64,000 nucleotides of DNA. Origin: Corynebacterium poyangense (GTDB lineage: Bacteria > Actinomycetota > Actinomycetes > Mycobacteriales > Mycobacteriaceae). The stretch spans positions 1,054,001 to 1,118,000 of the forward strand of contig NZ_CP046884.1 in assembly GCF_014522205.1 (NCBI RefSeq). Reading direction: 5' to 3'. Below, piece after piece: positions 56,356-64,000 of the stretch (position 1 is the stretch's first letter; every line of letters begins with the position of its first letter). Position numbers and translations under genes: made by a program. The notes beneath the pieces were generated by a model. That model did no database searches and was not told where the DNA came from. It worked only from the letters and a program-made list of their open reading frames with translations.

Positions 56356-57162
56356 ATGCGTTTTGGAAGAATTGCTACTCCGGAAACAATGTGTTTTTGC
56401 GTGATCGAGGGCGAGGGAGAAGACTACGCCCAGCTCACCGCCAAAGAAATCGAAGGAACCCCTTTTACGGAGCCGCAGTTTACCGGCCGAGAGTGGCCGC
56501 TTTCTCAGGTTCGGCTATTAGCTCCCATGCTGCCCAGCAAAGTAGTTGCCATTGGACGTAACTATGCTGACCACGTGGCTGAAGTGTTTAAGAAATCTGC
56601 CGAATCTCTTCCCCCGACCCTGTTCATTAAACCCCCAACCGCAGTCATCGGGCCGGGTCAGCCTATCCGCATCCCGGATTTCGCAACGAACGTGGAGTTC
56701 GAAGGAGAACTCGCACTGATTATTGGACGTCCGTGCAAAAACATTAAAGCTGATGATTGGCGTCAGGTGGTGCGCGGTTACACCATCGTCAATGATGTTT
56801 CCTCCCGCGATCTGCAATTCTCAGATGGTCAGTGGGCTCGAGCTAAAGGAATTGATACTTTCTGCCCCCTGGGCCCCTGGATAGAAACTGATCTTGATGC
56901 CATTGATGTAACCAATTTGCCTATTAAGGCTCGGCTCACCCACGAGGGGCACACTGCAGTCAAGCAGGATTCTAACTCTAATCAAATGATTATGAGCATT
57001 GGCGAGATCATCGAATTCATTACCGCTTCGATGACGCTATTACCTGGAGATGTGATTTGCACTGGCTCCCCGGCCGGAACGGAAGAAATGGTGCCGGGGG
57101 ATTCCATCGAAATTGACATCCCCGGTATCGGGAAACTCGCTAATCCAGTAGCTCGGGCGTAG
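56356..57162 (+). CDS. odx: Oxaloacetate decarboxylase, fumarylacetoacetate hydrolase family
   Basis: 268 residues, the same length as C. glutamicum Odx. GRNYADHVAEVFK near 74-86, PTLFIKPPTAVIGPGQPIRI near 94-113, VEFEGELALIIGR near 118-130 with acidic metal ligands, and SRDLQFSDGQWARAKGIDTF near 155-174 are FAH-fold motifs. In C. glutamicum the enzyme at this position decarboxylates oxaloacetate to pyruvate with a divalent metal; the same is inferred here. Some family members instead hydrolyse acylpyruvates. The 3' end overlaps the convergent isochorismate synthase gene by 23 bp. Confidence 0.82.
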   Translation: MRFGRIATPETMCFCVIEGEGEDYAQLTAKEIEGTPFTEPQFTGREWPLSQVRLLAPMLPSKVVAIGRNYADHVAEVFKKSAESLPPTLFIKPPTAVIGPGQPIRIPDFATNVEFEGELALIIGRPCKNIKADDWRQVVRGYTIVNDVSSRDLQFSDGQWARAKGIDTFCPLGPWIETDLDAIDVTNLPIKARLTHEGHTAVKQDSNSNQMIMSIGEIIEFITASMTLLPGDVICTGSPAGTEEMVPGDSIEIDIPGIGKLANPVARA

Positions 57163-58297
57163 TGGTCTGGGGAACGTCATCCCTTAACCCAAGAGCGCGC
57201 ATAATCGTGCGCAGTTTCGCGGTGGTTTCCGCAAATTCTGTCTCTGGATCAGAATCCGCCACAATGCCACCGCCGGCCCACGCTCGGGCCTGGTAGCCGT
57301 CGGCACTGACCTCGGCACATCGGATCGCTACCATGTATTGCCCGTCACCATGACTATCGCACCAGCCCACGGCGCCAGCATAAAAACCTCGAGGGGATTC
57401 TAGATCGCTGATAAAGCGTTCCGCCGCTGTTGCCGGTGTGCCGCATATCGCTGGAGTGGGGTGAGTCAGCATCGCTAACTCTAAAGCCGATGGTGCCGGT
57501 TCGCGCAACTCTCCACGAATGGGTGTGGCTAAGTGCCATACTTCATTGGTTTTCATCAGCTCCGGCTGATCCGGAATGCTCAAAGAAAAACACAGCGGCG
57601 TCAACACCCTCCGCAAATGTTCGACGACATAAGCATGTTCCGATTGGTCTTTGGCGCTGGCTTGAAGGCGTTGAGCTATCTTGGCGTCGCATTGTGCATC
57701 AGTTTGCCGGGGAGCTGAACCGGCGAGGGGGAAAGCAGTCACCACCTGACCACGGCGTCGCACCAACACCTCCGGCGAAGAACCAACCAGCATTTTTCCG
57801 TGAAATTCTTCACCAGCCGGGGACAGATCAGCAATAAAAGCATCCCGTTGGGCGGAAAGTTCTATGAGGCGAGCGGCAACGAGTCGAGGATCAACCGCCG
57901 GATCAAAAGCAATATCAACCGCTCGGGCCAGCACGACCTTATCAAACTGCCTGCGCTGAATAGCGTCCACCGCGTGGGCAACACGTTTCCGGTGCTCCTG
58001 GGGGGAGGGGTCAACGCCAACTAAGTGCGCCTTAAGCTGTGCGCCGGGGCCGATCCGATAATAGGGGTGCGGTTCTAAAGCGTGATCTTCACGAATGATT
58101 TTTTCAGGAACAGTTAACGCGGCAGGTGCCCCCGGGTGAAATGGCAAAGCACCAACGATCATCTCAACGTTTCCGCTAGAAAGTAGTGAAATGGCCTGGT
58201 GAGGGTCGGAAAAAGTGATTTTAGCGCCCTGGGTGCGGACCGATCCATCGGCTCTGGAGAGTAAAAAATCTGGCGCAGTGGTAGGGCGTGAACACAT
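57140..58297 (-). CDS. Isochorismate synthase (MenF/EntC type)
   Basis: 385 residues. The chorismate-binding domain is complete: [12 protein letters not shown] near 121, [20 protein letters not shown] near 171-190, PLAGSAPR near 194, [20 protein letters not shown] near 287-306, [14 protein letters not shown] near 310 and [20 protein letters not shown] near 343-362. It makes isochorismate for menaquinone or salicylate/siderophore; the genomic context does not decide. A chorismate-lyase partner is absent. It is divergent from gltX with 29 bp between starts, and its -10 TACAAT lies 8 nt upstream of the ATG. Confidence 0.88.
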   Translation of the reverse strand: MCSRPTTAPDFLLSRADGSVRTQGAKITFSDPHQAISLLSSGNVEMIVGALPFHPGAPAALTVPEKIIREDHALEPHPYYRIGPGAQLKAHLVGVDPSPQEHRKRVAHAVDAIQRRQFDKVVLARAVDIAFDPAVDPRLVAARLIELSAQRDAFIADLSPAGEEFHGKMLVGSSPEVLVRRRGQVVTAFPLAGSAPRQTDAQCDAKIAQRLQASAKDQSEHAYVVEHLRRVLTPLCFSLSIPDQPELMKTNEVWHLATPIRGELREPAPSALELAMLTHPTPAICGTPATAAERFISDLESPRGFYAGAVGWCDSHGDGQYMVAIRCAEVSADGYQARAWAGGGIVADSDPETEFAETTAKLRTIMRALGLRDDVPQTTTPELLD

Positions 58298-58305
58298 GTG
58301 AAAAC

Positions 58306-58311
58306 ATTGTA
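58306..58311 (-). promoter_or_regulatory. -10 box TACAAT of the isochorismate synthase gene
   Basis: Minus-strand TACAAT, 8 nt, then ATG at 58297. It is 2 bp from the gltX -10, so the two divergent promoters overlap. Confidence 0.5.
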
Positions 58312-58330
58312 GCTACCATATCCACCATGA
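58311..58330 (+). repeat. Promoter/start segment identical to that of the PH-domain gene (copy 2)
   Basis: agctaccatatccaccatga, containing the gltX -10 TACCAT (58314-58319) and the ATG at 58327. Confidence 0.8.
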
Positions 58331-59811
58331 CTGACGTACGCGTTCGATTCTGTCCATCGCCAACGGGAACCCCCCATGTGGGAATGGTTCGCACCGCTTT
58401 ATTCAACTGGGCTTACGCTCGGTACACCGGTGGAAAACTGATCTTCCGGATCGAAGACACCGATGCTGCCCGTGATTCTGAAGAGTCCTACCAGGCCATT
58501 ATCGATTCATTGACGTGGCTGGGTTTGGATTGGGATGAAGGCGTGGTGAAAGGCGGGCCACACGAGCCTTATCGGCAAAGCCTGCGTGGTGACATCTACC
58601 GGGATGTTCTCAATAAGCTCATTGAGGCTGGTGAAGTATATCCCGCTTACTCCACGGCAGAGGAAGTAGAACAGCGCCATCGTGAAGCCGGACGAGACCC
58701 CAAGTTGGGATACGACAATTTTGATCGTGACCTCAGCGAGGAGCAGATTGCGGCTTTTGAGGCTGAGGGGCGCAAACCAGTGTGGCGGCTGAGGATGCCT
58801 GATAAAAACTGGTGCTGGCATGATCTGGTGCGCGGAGACATGGAATTTGTCAGCAGCACCCAGCCTGATTTTGTGGTGGCGCGTTCCAATGGGCAACCGC
58901 TTTATACCTTGGTCAACCCGGTGGATGATGCCCTCATGGGGATAACTCACGTTCTTCGTGGTGAGGACCTTCTCCCCTCAACCCCACGTCAGTTAGCCCT
59001 CTACGAAGCTCTGCAACGCATTGGGATTGCGAAGCGCACACCTATTTTCGGTCACCTTCCTTTTGTGATGGGGGAGGGGAATAAGAAATTGTCGAAGCGT
59101 GATCCTCAGTCCAATCTCTTTAATCACCGGGAAGCCGGAATTATCCCGGAAGGCATGATCAACTATCTTGCTCTCTTGGGCTGGTCACTAGCAAAGGACC
59201 GGGATATCTTCAGTGTTGAGGACTTAGTAGAGAATTTCGACGTAGCCGACGTCTTAGGCAATCCGGCCCGATTTGACCAAAAGAAGTTGGAGGCAATCAA
59301 CGCAGACCATATCCGGCTCCTTGAACCAGCGGTATTTGAACAGCGACTTCGTGACTATCTGACTGAGTTCACCGATTTCCCGGTTGACTACCCGGCCGAT
59401 AAGTTTAAGATTGCCGCTGACCTAGTTCAGACCCGGATTAAGACCTTAGGTGACGCCTATGGCTTAGTGAACTTCTTAGTGACCCCGGACGCTGAATTGG
59501 AGTTGGAGGAAAAGTCAGCGCGAAAGAACTTGAAGGAAGATGCCGTTCAGGCCCTCGATGAAGGAATCAAGGTGTTGTCTGCCCTCGATGAGTGGACCAC
59601 GCCAGCCATTGAACAAGCCCTGAGCGGAGCTCTCATTGAGGGGTTAGGGCTTAAGCCTCGGAAAGCCTATGGCGCACTGCGAGTAGGGATTTCCGGTGCA
59701 GCCGTTTCACCGCCACTCTTTGAATCCATGGAATTGTTGGGTAAAGAATCAACTTTAGCTCGGTTGCGCGCCGCGCGGGAGCAGACACCGTGGCAGTCAT
59801 CTGGACAATAG
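58327..59811 (+). CDS. gltX: GltX, glutamyl-tRNA synthetase (non-discriminating inferred)
   Basis: 494 residues from ATG 58327. [20 protein letters not shown] holds the HIGH-type motif; [10 protein letters not shown] near 256 is the KMSKS equivalent; [17 protein letters not shown] near 39-55 binds glutamate. A gatCAB system is present and no glutaminyl-tRNA synthetase was seen, so this enzyme should charge both tRNA-Glu and tRNA-Gln; that is inference. A longer frame from 58288 overlaps the divergent gene and lacks support. It directly precedes tRNA-Gln and tRNA-Glu, its own substrates, an arrangement kept in corynebacteria. Confidence 0.95.
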   Translation: MTDVRVRFCPSPTGTPHVGMVRTALFNWAYARYTGGKLIFRIEDTDAARDSEESYQAIIDSLTWLGLDWDEGVVKGGPHEPYRQSLRGDIYRDVLNKLIEAGEVYPAYSTAEEVEQRHREAGRDPKLGYDNFDRDLSEEQIAAFEAEGRKPVWRLRMPDKNWCWHDLVRGDMEFVSSTQPDFVVARSNGQPLYTLVNPVDDALMGITHVLRGEDLLPSTPRQLALYEALQRIGIAKRTPIFGHLPFVMGEGNKKLSKRDPQSNLFNHREAGIIPEGMINYLALLGWSLAKDRDIFSVEDLVENFDVADVLGNPARFDQKKLEAINADHIRLLEPAVFEQRLRDYLTEFTDFPVDYPADKFKIAADLVQTRIKTLGDAYGLVNFLVTPDAELELEEKSARKNLKEDAVQALDEGIKVLSALDEWTTPAIEQALSGALIEGLGLKPRKAYGALRVGISGAAVSPPLFESMELLGKESTLARLRAAREQTPWQSSGQ

Positions 59812-59828
59812 GGTAATGACCTGCTGGT

Positions 59829-59858
59829 TTGTTAGTTCAGAGGAATTGTGACTATATT
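59829..59858 (+). promoter_or_regulatory. Promoter of the tRNA pair (TTGTTA, 18 nt, TATATT)
   Basis: TTGTTA at 59829-59834 and TATATT at 59853-59858. Two hairpins follow in the pre-tRNA leader, CCCGTTGC/GCACGGG at 59863-59880 and CGGTC/GACCG at 59883-59902. Confidence 0.5.
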
Positions 59859-59917
59859 AGATCCCGTTGCTTCGCACGGGGTCGGTCAATAGTGTTCGAC
59901 CGCTGAGCTAGCAATAG

Positions 59918-59989
59918 TGGCCTATGGTGTAATTGGCAACACAACGGTTTCTGGTACCGTCATTCTAGGTTCGAGTCCTGGTAGGCCAG
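59918..59989 (+). tRNA. tRNA-Gln (anticodon CTG)
   Basis: 72 nt cloverleaf. The acceptor stem TGGCCTA/TAGGCCA begins with the U1-A72 pair usual for tRNA-Gln; the anticodon stem ACGGT/ACCGT encloses loop TTCTGGT; the T arm is CTAGG-TTCGAGT-CCTGG. Discriminator G; CCA is not encoded. It lies 36 bp before tRNA-Glu and 106 bp after gltX. Confidence 0.95.
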
Positions 59990-60025
59990 CTGCGGTTGTC
60001 CGCACGGTGAAGAAATTCACTCTTC

Positions 60026-60101
60026 GCCCCGTTCGTCTAGCGGCCTAGGACGCCGGCCTCTCACGCCGGTAACACGGGTTCAAATCCCGTACGGGGTACC
60101 A
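60026..60101 (+). tRNA. tRNA-Glu (anticodon CTC)
   Basis: Acceptor GCCCCGT/ACGGGGT (G1-U72), anticodon stem CCGGC/GCCGG with loop CTCTCAC, T arm ACGGG-TTCAAAT-CCCGT, discriminator A at 60098, and CCA encoded at 60099-60101. A terminator follows. Confidence 0.95.
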
Positions 60102-60109
60102 CAAACTAT

Positions 60110-60142
60110 AGCCAAGTTCTTATTGAGAGGACTTGGCTTTTT
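60110..60142 (+). terminator. Rho-independent terminator after tRNA-Glu
   Basis: AGCCAAGTTCT (60110-60120) and AGGACTTGGCT (60128-60138) pair over 11 bp with one wobble and a 7-nt loop, followed by a T5 run. Confidence 0.88.
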
Positions 60143-60203
60143 CGCAGTTGAGTAGTGTGTACTCGCGGATCAATCAGGTCGGGGGCATGGCCCAAAAGTG
60201 ATC

Positions 60204-60737
60204 TTAAAGGAAACTGGGAATATCAGTCATGGTGCCAATCCGCTGTGGAATAGTAGCACCCCGAACGGCAGCACATAGATCCGGCCACATCATGTTAGTC
60301 CCCCACAATGGATCCACGACGGTGACGTACAAACAGGATTCTAATTGCTGGTCTAAGGTGGCATTCCCATTCTTTAGTCGCTCAATAGTATTTTCATCGA
60401 CCCCGCCTACTGAGGTTGTGTGAGAGGGGTTACCAATAGTAACCCTCATGACGGAGTCCTGTGGTTCATGTGCCCCGCGGACTATGGTGACGTAATGGCT
60501 CGCGCTTAGCGCGGAGACCAGCCGATACACTGACTCCGCTGGAGACATAAGTTCTACATATGCCCGCTGCGCGTAGCCTTCCTCATCGAGGGGAACTCCC
60601 GGCTGAGAGCTGAGTGTTAAATACCCGAAATCATTATAGAAACAGAGGAAATTAGCAATAGGAGCAGTTTCTTCATCAATGGGCCCTAAGTATTCTGGGC
60701 TGGTATCTAATTCACCCTGAACATAACAGTCCGTCAA
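60204..60737 (-). CDS. Uncharacterised actinobacterial protein (DUF6919-like), start unresolved
   Basis: At least 177 residues, with no catalytic motif recognised. The segments GPIDEETAPIANFLCFYNDF and LSSQPGVPLDEEGYAQRAYV resemble the small family often labelled DUF6919, as far as I recall it. TTG at 60737 is the first usual start codon, but it has no ribosome binding site, and the frame continues upstream with a sequence that looks like the real N-terminus: LPEDWSDAKSFADLRYLTDC. Upstream of that the only candidate is ATA at 60821 with AAGGA 6 nt before it. It stands in an accessory stretch after the tRNA terminator. Function unknown. Confidence 0.6.
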   Translation of the reverse strand: MTDCYVQGELDTSPEYLGPIDEETAPIANFLCFYNDFGYLTLSSQPGVPLDEEGYAQRAYVELMSPAESVYRLVSALSASHYVTIVRGAHEPQDSVMRVTIGNPSHTTSVGGVDENTIERLKNGNATLDQQLESCLYVTVVDPLWGTNMMWPDLCAAVRGATIPQRIGTMTDIPSFL

Positions 60738-60944
60738 ATACCGTAAATCAGCAAAGCTTTTAGCGTCACTCCAGTCCTCCGGGAGATCATCGGCAATAGA
60801 AAAAGAATTATCGGTGCTTATGGAAAATCCTTACTATCTTTCTGCTGTGGTTATTGACAAGTCTGAGAATAAGACAGTGAGCACCGGAATTCATGGGGAG
60901 AAATCCCCGGAGGTATAAAGAAAGCCTGCAGCCAGAAAGACGTC

Positions 60945-60977
60945 GCCCACCTCTCTACTCATAGTAACGAGGTGGGC
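60945..60977 (-). terminator. Hairpin after manD
   Basis: GCCCACCTC (60945-60953) and GAGGTGGGC (60969-60977) form a perfect 9-bp stem with an inner TACT/AGTA pair; on the minus strand GACGTCTTTC follows the stem, a modest T tract, 9 bp after the manD stop. Confidence 0.65.
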
Positions 60978-60985
60978 AAGGGTAT

Positions 60986-62215
60986 TTACCAGTTATGGAC
61001 AGTACCGTCAGCTAGCCGGTTATAGGGCAGATATGCTTGTTCATAGGGGAATTTCTTCGCTGCTTCTGGATCAAACTCCACACCTAGTCCAGGGTTGTCT
61101 CCCGGGTGGAGGTAACCGTTTTCAAAGGTCAAGGATTCGTGGAATACTTCCTTCGTCAGCGTGGAGTGAGGCATATATTCCTGTAATCCATAATTATGGA
61201 TGGAAAGACCCAAGTGAAGTTGAGCTGCAAATCCAATCGGAGATACATCGGTGGGACCGTGGAAACCAGATTTTACTTGGTACATTTCGGCAAGATTCAT
61301 GACTTTCCTTAACGGGCTAATACCACCGAAATGGGTTGAGGCGCAGCGCACATAATCAATAAGCTGCTCGGAAATGAGGTCCTTAATGTCATAAATGGAG
61401 TTAAAAACCTCACCAATAGCTAGGGGCGTGGTGGTTTGCGACCGAACATAACGCAAAGCCTCCTGGTTTTCTGCCGGTGTGCAGTCCTCCAACCAGAACA
61501 AGTCATAGGGTTCAAGAGATTTACCCAACTGTGCAGCTTCCCGCGGAGTCATCCGGTGGTGACCGTCGTGGAGTAGAGGAAGCTCAGGGCCAAACTCATT
61601 GCGCACTGCCTCGAAAACTGTGGGTACGTGCCGCAAATAAGCTCTCGTATCCCAGTCCTCTTCCACCGGCCACGAGCCACGATTCGCCGGTTCAAAGTCG
61701 TAGCGCTCGCCGGTGGACTGCTCCTGAGCTGCGACCCCATAGAGTTTCTCGATTCCCGGCACCGAGGTTTGCACCCGGATACTGCGATACCCCAGCGACA
61801 TTTCGTAGCGGATGGAGTCAAACAGAGATTCCAGATCAGTGCCGCTGGCGTGTCCATAGGCACGGCATCCTCGTCGGCTTGCACCACCGAGGAGCTGATA
61901 CACGGGCATTCCTGCTGCTTTGCCCTTGATATCCCACAAGGCCATATCGACGGCCGCAATAGCTGCCATTGTGACCGGGCCGCGCCGCCAATACGCACTT
62001 CGATAGAGGAACTGCCAGGTATCCTCAATATTCCGGGCATCGCGCCCTACCATGAGCTGACACACGTGGTCTTTGAGATAACTTGCTACCGCCAATTCAC
62101 GCCCATTGAGCGTGGCATCTCCCACGCCAACTATCCCATCCTCGGTGGTTAGCCGCAGAGTGACGAAATTGCGAGTAGGGGAGCACACAAAAACTTCAGC
62201 GTGCGCAATTTTCAT
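60986..62215 (-). CDS. manD: D-mannonate dehydratase family protein (enolase superfamily, ManD/RspA)
   Basis: 409 residues. The N-terminal capping domain opens MKIAHAEVFVCSPTRNFVTL; ALWDIKGKAAGMPVYQLLGG near 92-111 and YGHASG near 120 follow. Barrel acidic ligands are in LLHDGHHRMTPREAAQLGKS near 214-233, WLEDCTP near 240 and IGEVFNS near 265; FHGPTDVSPIG near 318 includes a catalytic His. ManD members dehydrate D-mannonate to 2-keto-3-deoxygluconate, while some RspA-like relatives act weakly on gluconate. The adjacent glucuronide transporter and beta-glucuronidase support mannonate as substrate. Its ATG overlaps the transporter stop by one base. Confidence 0.85.
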   Translation of the reverse strand: MKIAHAEVFVCSPTRNFVTLRLTTEDGIVGVGDATLNGRELAVASYLKDHVCQLMVGRDARNIEDTWQFLYRSAYWRRGPVTMAAIAAVDMALWDIKGKAAGMPVYQLLGGASRRGCRAYGHASGTDLESLFDSIRYEMSLGYRSIRVQTSVPGIEKLYGVAAQEQSTGERYDFEPANRGSWPVEEDWDTRAYLRHVPTVFEAVRNEFGPELPLLHDGHHRMTPREAAQLGKSLEPYDLFWLEDCTPAENQEALRYVRSQTTTPLAIGEVFNSIYDIKDLISEQLIDYVRCASTHFGGISPLRKVMNLAEMYQVKSGFHGPTDVSPIGFAAQLHLGLSIHNYGLQEYMPHSTLTKEVFHESLTFENGYLHPGDNPGLGVEFDPEAAKKFPYEQAYLPYNRLADGTVHNW

Positions 62216-63705
62216 TACTTCTTCTCCTTATCGTCGATATCTAAGGACACCACTTTTTCGGTATCATCAGCGAATTTCGCTGCCAAACTTGTTCGGTTTT
62301 TCTCAATGGAAGCCATGATTTCTCCGAAGCGCTTTTCAGTGAGTGGATAACTCCACATAATGAGGATCGCGAGGAGGAAGAACCCTCCGGCGAAGATGGC
62401 AAACCACAACCCCATCGCGTCGAGCGTGGCGGGGTCCTGAGCCAGATGGCTGATTCCTTGGGCTTTCTGCTCCGAGGTGGGTTGGACATAGCCCGAGAGC
62501 GCAAGAGCCCAGCTAGCGAGGGCCATACCTATTCCTTGCCCTACTTTTCGGGTAAAGGAGAATGCGGCGTAGGTGGCCCCTTCGGTACGAATACCTGTGC
62601 GGTATTCGCCGTATTCCACGGTATCGGCTTCCAAAGCCCACGTCATTGTGTTAAGAATGGCCATTCCGGCGCCGGTGACAAAAAGTCCGAGCAAGCTAAT
62701 ACTCAGGCTCTGGGTTACTGAGGAACCCGCCCAGAAGATAATGACGCCGATAATTGAGGCAATTCCAGCAACGAGGAATCCCCGTTTCTTCCCCAGTTTT
62801 CTAGTAAGGATTGGCCCAAATGGGGACATATACAGGACAGCGCCGGTGGTAATGATAGTGACCACCGTGGACTGCCAGTTACCGTCGGAAAACCTCCCCA
62901 GCAAGTCAATGGCGATATAAAGCGCCATGGCAGATACTACGTTTTGGCCGGTGAGATACATCAGGGAGGAACCGCACAGCCGCATCAGCGGACCGTTGCG
63001 ACGGACTGTTGCCAGGGTTTCTTTAAGAGAGACTCGTTCAACTTCACGTTCCACCACCTCTTTGGCGGTGGCGAAGGTTGTCATGAAGAAAATTGATCCA
63101 ACAATGAGGAAGGCAATAGCCGTAATGAGGAAGGTTTGTTGCAGGTTGGCAGCAGATTTAATGGCCGGTGCCAACAAAACTGCCAAGATCAAAATAGTGA
63201 AACCGGAACCTACCATGCGGGCAGCAGCCATTCGGGAGCGATCTACGGGATCTTGGCTCATAGCACCCGCAAGGGAACCGTAAGGGATGTTGACCATGGA
63301 GTAGAGCAACCCCATCAGGGCGTAAGAGACAGTAGCCCAGATGACTTTCATCCCATAATCGCTGACCGGGATCCAGAAACACAGCAGATTAGAGGCGAGA
63401 AGCGGAATGGAGTACCACAAGAGGAAGGGGCGGAATTTACCCCAGCGGGTCATGGTGGCATCTACTACGCGGCCGGCAAAAATATCAGCAAAAGCATCCC
63501 AGACCTTGATGAAAAGAAAGATAAGGCCAGAATGTTCGGGGCGAATTCCCACCACGTTGGTATAAAACACGAGGAGGAAAAGGCCGGTCATTTGGAACGC
63601 AATATTACATCCGGCATCACCTAGGCCATAGCCAACGAGCCGATGGACCGGGAGATGCGGTCCGCTGCTAACCACCGCAGCGGTTGGTGAAGAGTGAGTG
63701 GCCAT
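62215..63705 (-). CDS. GPH-family glucuronide transporter, GusB/UidB-like
   Basis: About 496 residues and 12 membrane spans. VGYGLGDAGCNIAFQMTGLF near the N-terminus, VWDAFADIFAGRVVDATMTR near 67-86, VNIPYGSLAGAM near 136 and LEADTVEYGEYRTGIRTEG near 347-365 are shared with E. coli GusB along the whole length. It imports beta-glucuronides with a cation. AAGGAGGTG, a strong ribosome binding site, lies 11 nt before ATG 63705; the GTG at 63717 falls inside that site and is rejected. It is translationally linked to manD (TAATG) and follows uidA by 48 bp, making a three-gene transcript. Confidence 0.88.
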   Translation of the reverse strand: MATHSSPTAAVVSSGPHLPVHRLVGYGLGDAGCNIAFQMTGLFLLVFYTNVVGIRPEHSGLIFLFIKVWDAFADIFAGRVVDATMTRWGKFRPFLLWYSIPLLASNLLCFWIPVSDYGMKVIWATVSYALMGLLYSMVNIPYGSLAGAMSQDPVDRSRMAAARMVGSGFTILILAVLLAPAIKSAANLQQTFLITAIAFLIVGSIFFMTTFATAKEVVEREVERVSLKETLATVRRNGPLMRLCGSSLMYLTGQNVVSAMALYIAIDLLGRFSDGNWQSTVVTIITTGAVLYMSPFGPILTRKLGKKRGFLVAGIASIIGVIIFWAGSSVTQSLSISLLGLFVTGAGMAILNTMTWALEADTVEYGEYRTGIRTEGATYAAFSFTRKVGQGIGMALASWALALSGYVQPTSEQKAQGISHLAQDPATLDAMGLWFAIFAGGFFLLAILIMWSYPLTEKRFGEIMASIEKNRTSLAAKFADDTEKVVSLDIDDKEKK

Positions 63706-63753
63706 AATGTGGCGCACCTCCTTGGTGAAGGAAAAGTTGAAAGATGAGGGAAG

Positions 63754-64000
63754 CTACCGAGTTGTCCACCGCTGGCGTAAATGGGTGGCCGCAGCTTTAG
63801 GGCGTCGGTCTCGGGTGAAAGCACCCTTACGGTTGCCATCAATACGGGCGATACCGAACTTGGTTTGAAAGTCAGCGAAATTCCACATCTGTTCCCCGAT
63901 GACGGCAGGCACGGCATCAAAGACTTCTTCATAGGCTTTGAGGTAGGCGACCTGGAATTCCTCGGAAAAAGGGACATTGTGCACCGAATGCAAGCCGGCC
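63754..64000 (-). CDS. uidA: UidA, beta-glucuronidase, C-terminal fragment (5' end outside window)
   Basis: 81 complete codons, frame open to the right edge. AGLHSVHNVPFSEEFQVAYL, VIGEQMWNFADFQTKFGIAR and GNRKGAFTRDRRPKAAATHL correspond to the C-terminus of E. coli beta-glucuronidase in order; Trp and Asn of MWNFADF line the active site, and GN-KG with the following lysine is the glucuronate-specific loop. The start is not in the window. It is the first visible gene of the glucuronide transcript with the transporter and manD. Cytoplasmic hydrolysis would release glucuronate. Confidence 0.9.
   Translation of the reverse strand, partial: AGLHSVHNVPFSEEFQVAYLKAYEEVFDAVPAVIGEQMWNFADFQTKFGIARIDGNRKGAFTRDRRPKAAATHLRQRWTTR

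Noticed and set aside
59863..59902. Two hairpins between gltX and tRNA-Gln as a terminator or riboswitch
   Set aside because: No T tract, and they lie downstream of a good promoter; more likely pre-tRNA leader structure.
60899..60912. AAATCCCCGGAGG as an attachment-site copy of the tRNA-Glu T arm
   Set aside because: It agrees with AAATCCCGTACGGG for only a few bases; no true direct repeat of the tRNA 3' end found.

Overview
The window is a stretch of a Corynebacterium-type chromosome (Mycobacteriales, Actinomycetota). Evidence for this: a GlgE maltosyltransferase; a fixA-fixB-cysteine desulfurase-mnmA-ligA-gatCA-pfkA-gatB order like that of Mycobacterium and Corynebacterium; lysE/lysG; an MscCG-type mechanosensitive channel beside ilvBNC; an ilvB leader peptide nearly the same as that of C. 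glutamicum; and a leuB - cNMP/CBS protein - exonuclease - odx - gltX order. Base composition is moderate, and many genes lack a Shine-Dalgarno site and instead start 6-8 nt after a TANNNT box.

Layout. 1-4.5 kb: the 5' two-thirds of glgE (minus), an ATP-binding cassette protein, a NUDIX hydrolase and a THUMP-like methyltransferase. 4.5-7.4 kb: coupled fixA-fixB-cysteine desulfurase. 7.4-12.9 kb: a lipase, an esterase plus aminoacyl-phosphatidylglycerol synthase pair (alanylated lipids), and a spermidine-synthase-like protein. 13-20.6 kb: mnmA, a MetE-like protein, an exonuclease, ligA, an ACT protein, gatC-gatA. 20.7-28.2 kb: a siderophore-interacting protein with a DtxR-like box, an MFS pump, pfkA, a BASS transporter, a PrpF-like protein, gatB. 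28.4-36.8 kb: a YkvI-like transporter, an aldo/keto reductase, lysE/lysG, a glutathionyl-hydroquinone reductase homologue, an ornithine cyclodeaminase homologue, a DoxX protein, a GT87 mannosyltransferase. 36.8-44.8 kb: ilvD, a PH-domain protein, mscCG, then the attenuated ilvBN and ilvC. 44.8-48.5 kb: an apparent insertion carrying a DUF262 protein and a large lipoprotein. 48.7-59.8 kb: serA, a frameshifted second YkvI-like gene, a YbjN protein, leuB, a cNMP/CBS/DUF294 protein, an exonuclease, odx, isochorismate synthase, gltX. 59.9-60.1 kb: tRNA-Gln and tRNA-Glu. 60.2-64 kb: accessory genes, with an unknown protein and a glucuronide cluster (manD, GusB-like transporter, the end of uidA).

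How the genes fit together. Indirect glutaminyl-tRNA synthesis is almost complete here: GluRS (gltX), the tRNA-Gln and tRNA-Glu substrates, and the GatCAB amidotransferase in two separate pieces. Branched-chain amino acid synthesis is represented by ilvD, ilvBN, ilvC and leuB, with ilvBN under peptide-leader attenuation; serA adds serine synthesis. Amino acid export is represented by lysE and mscCG. The cysteine desulfurase can supply sulfur for the MnmA tRNA thiolation. At the right edge, glucuronide import, beta-glucuronidase and mannonate dehydratase form part of a hexuronate route.

The most notable observations are the pervasive leaderless promoters, including very tight divergent pairs; a 20-bp identical promoter/start segment shared by gltX and a PH-domain gene; a 1-nt frameshift in one of two YkvI-like paralogues; a small gene with no canonical start in front of its conserved N-terminus; and the accessory insertions after ilvC and after the tRNA pair. 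I did not find a convincing wholly new multi-gene system, CRISPR array, prophage or insertion sequence.
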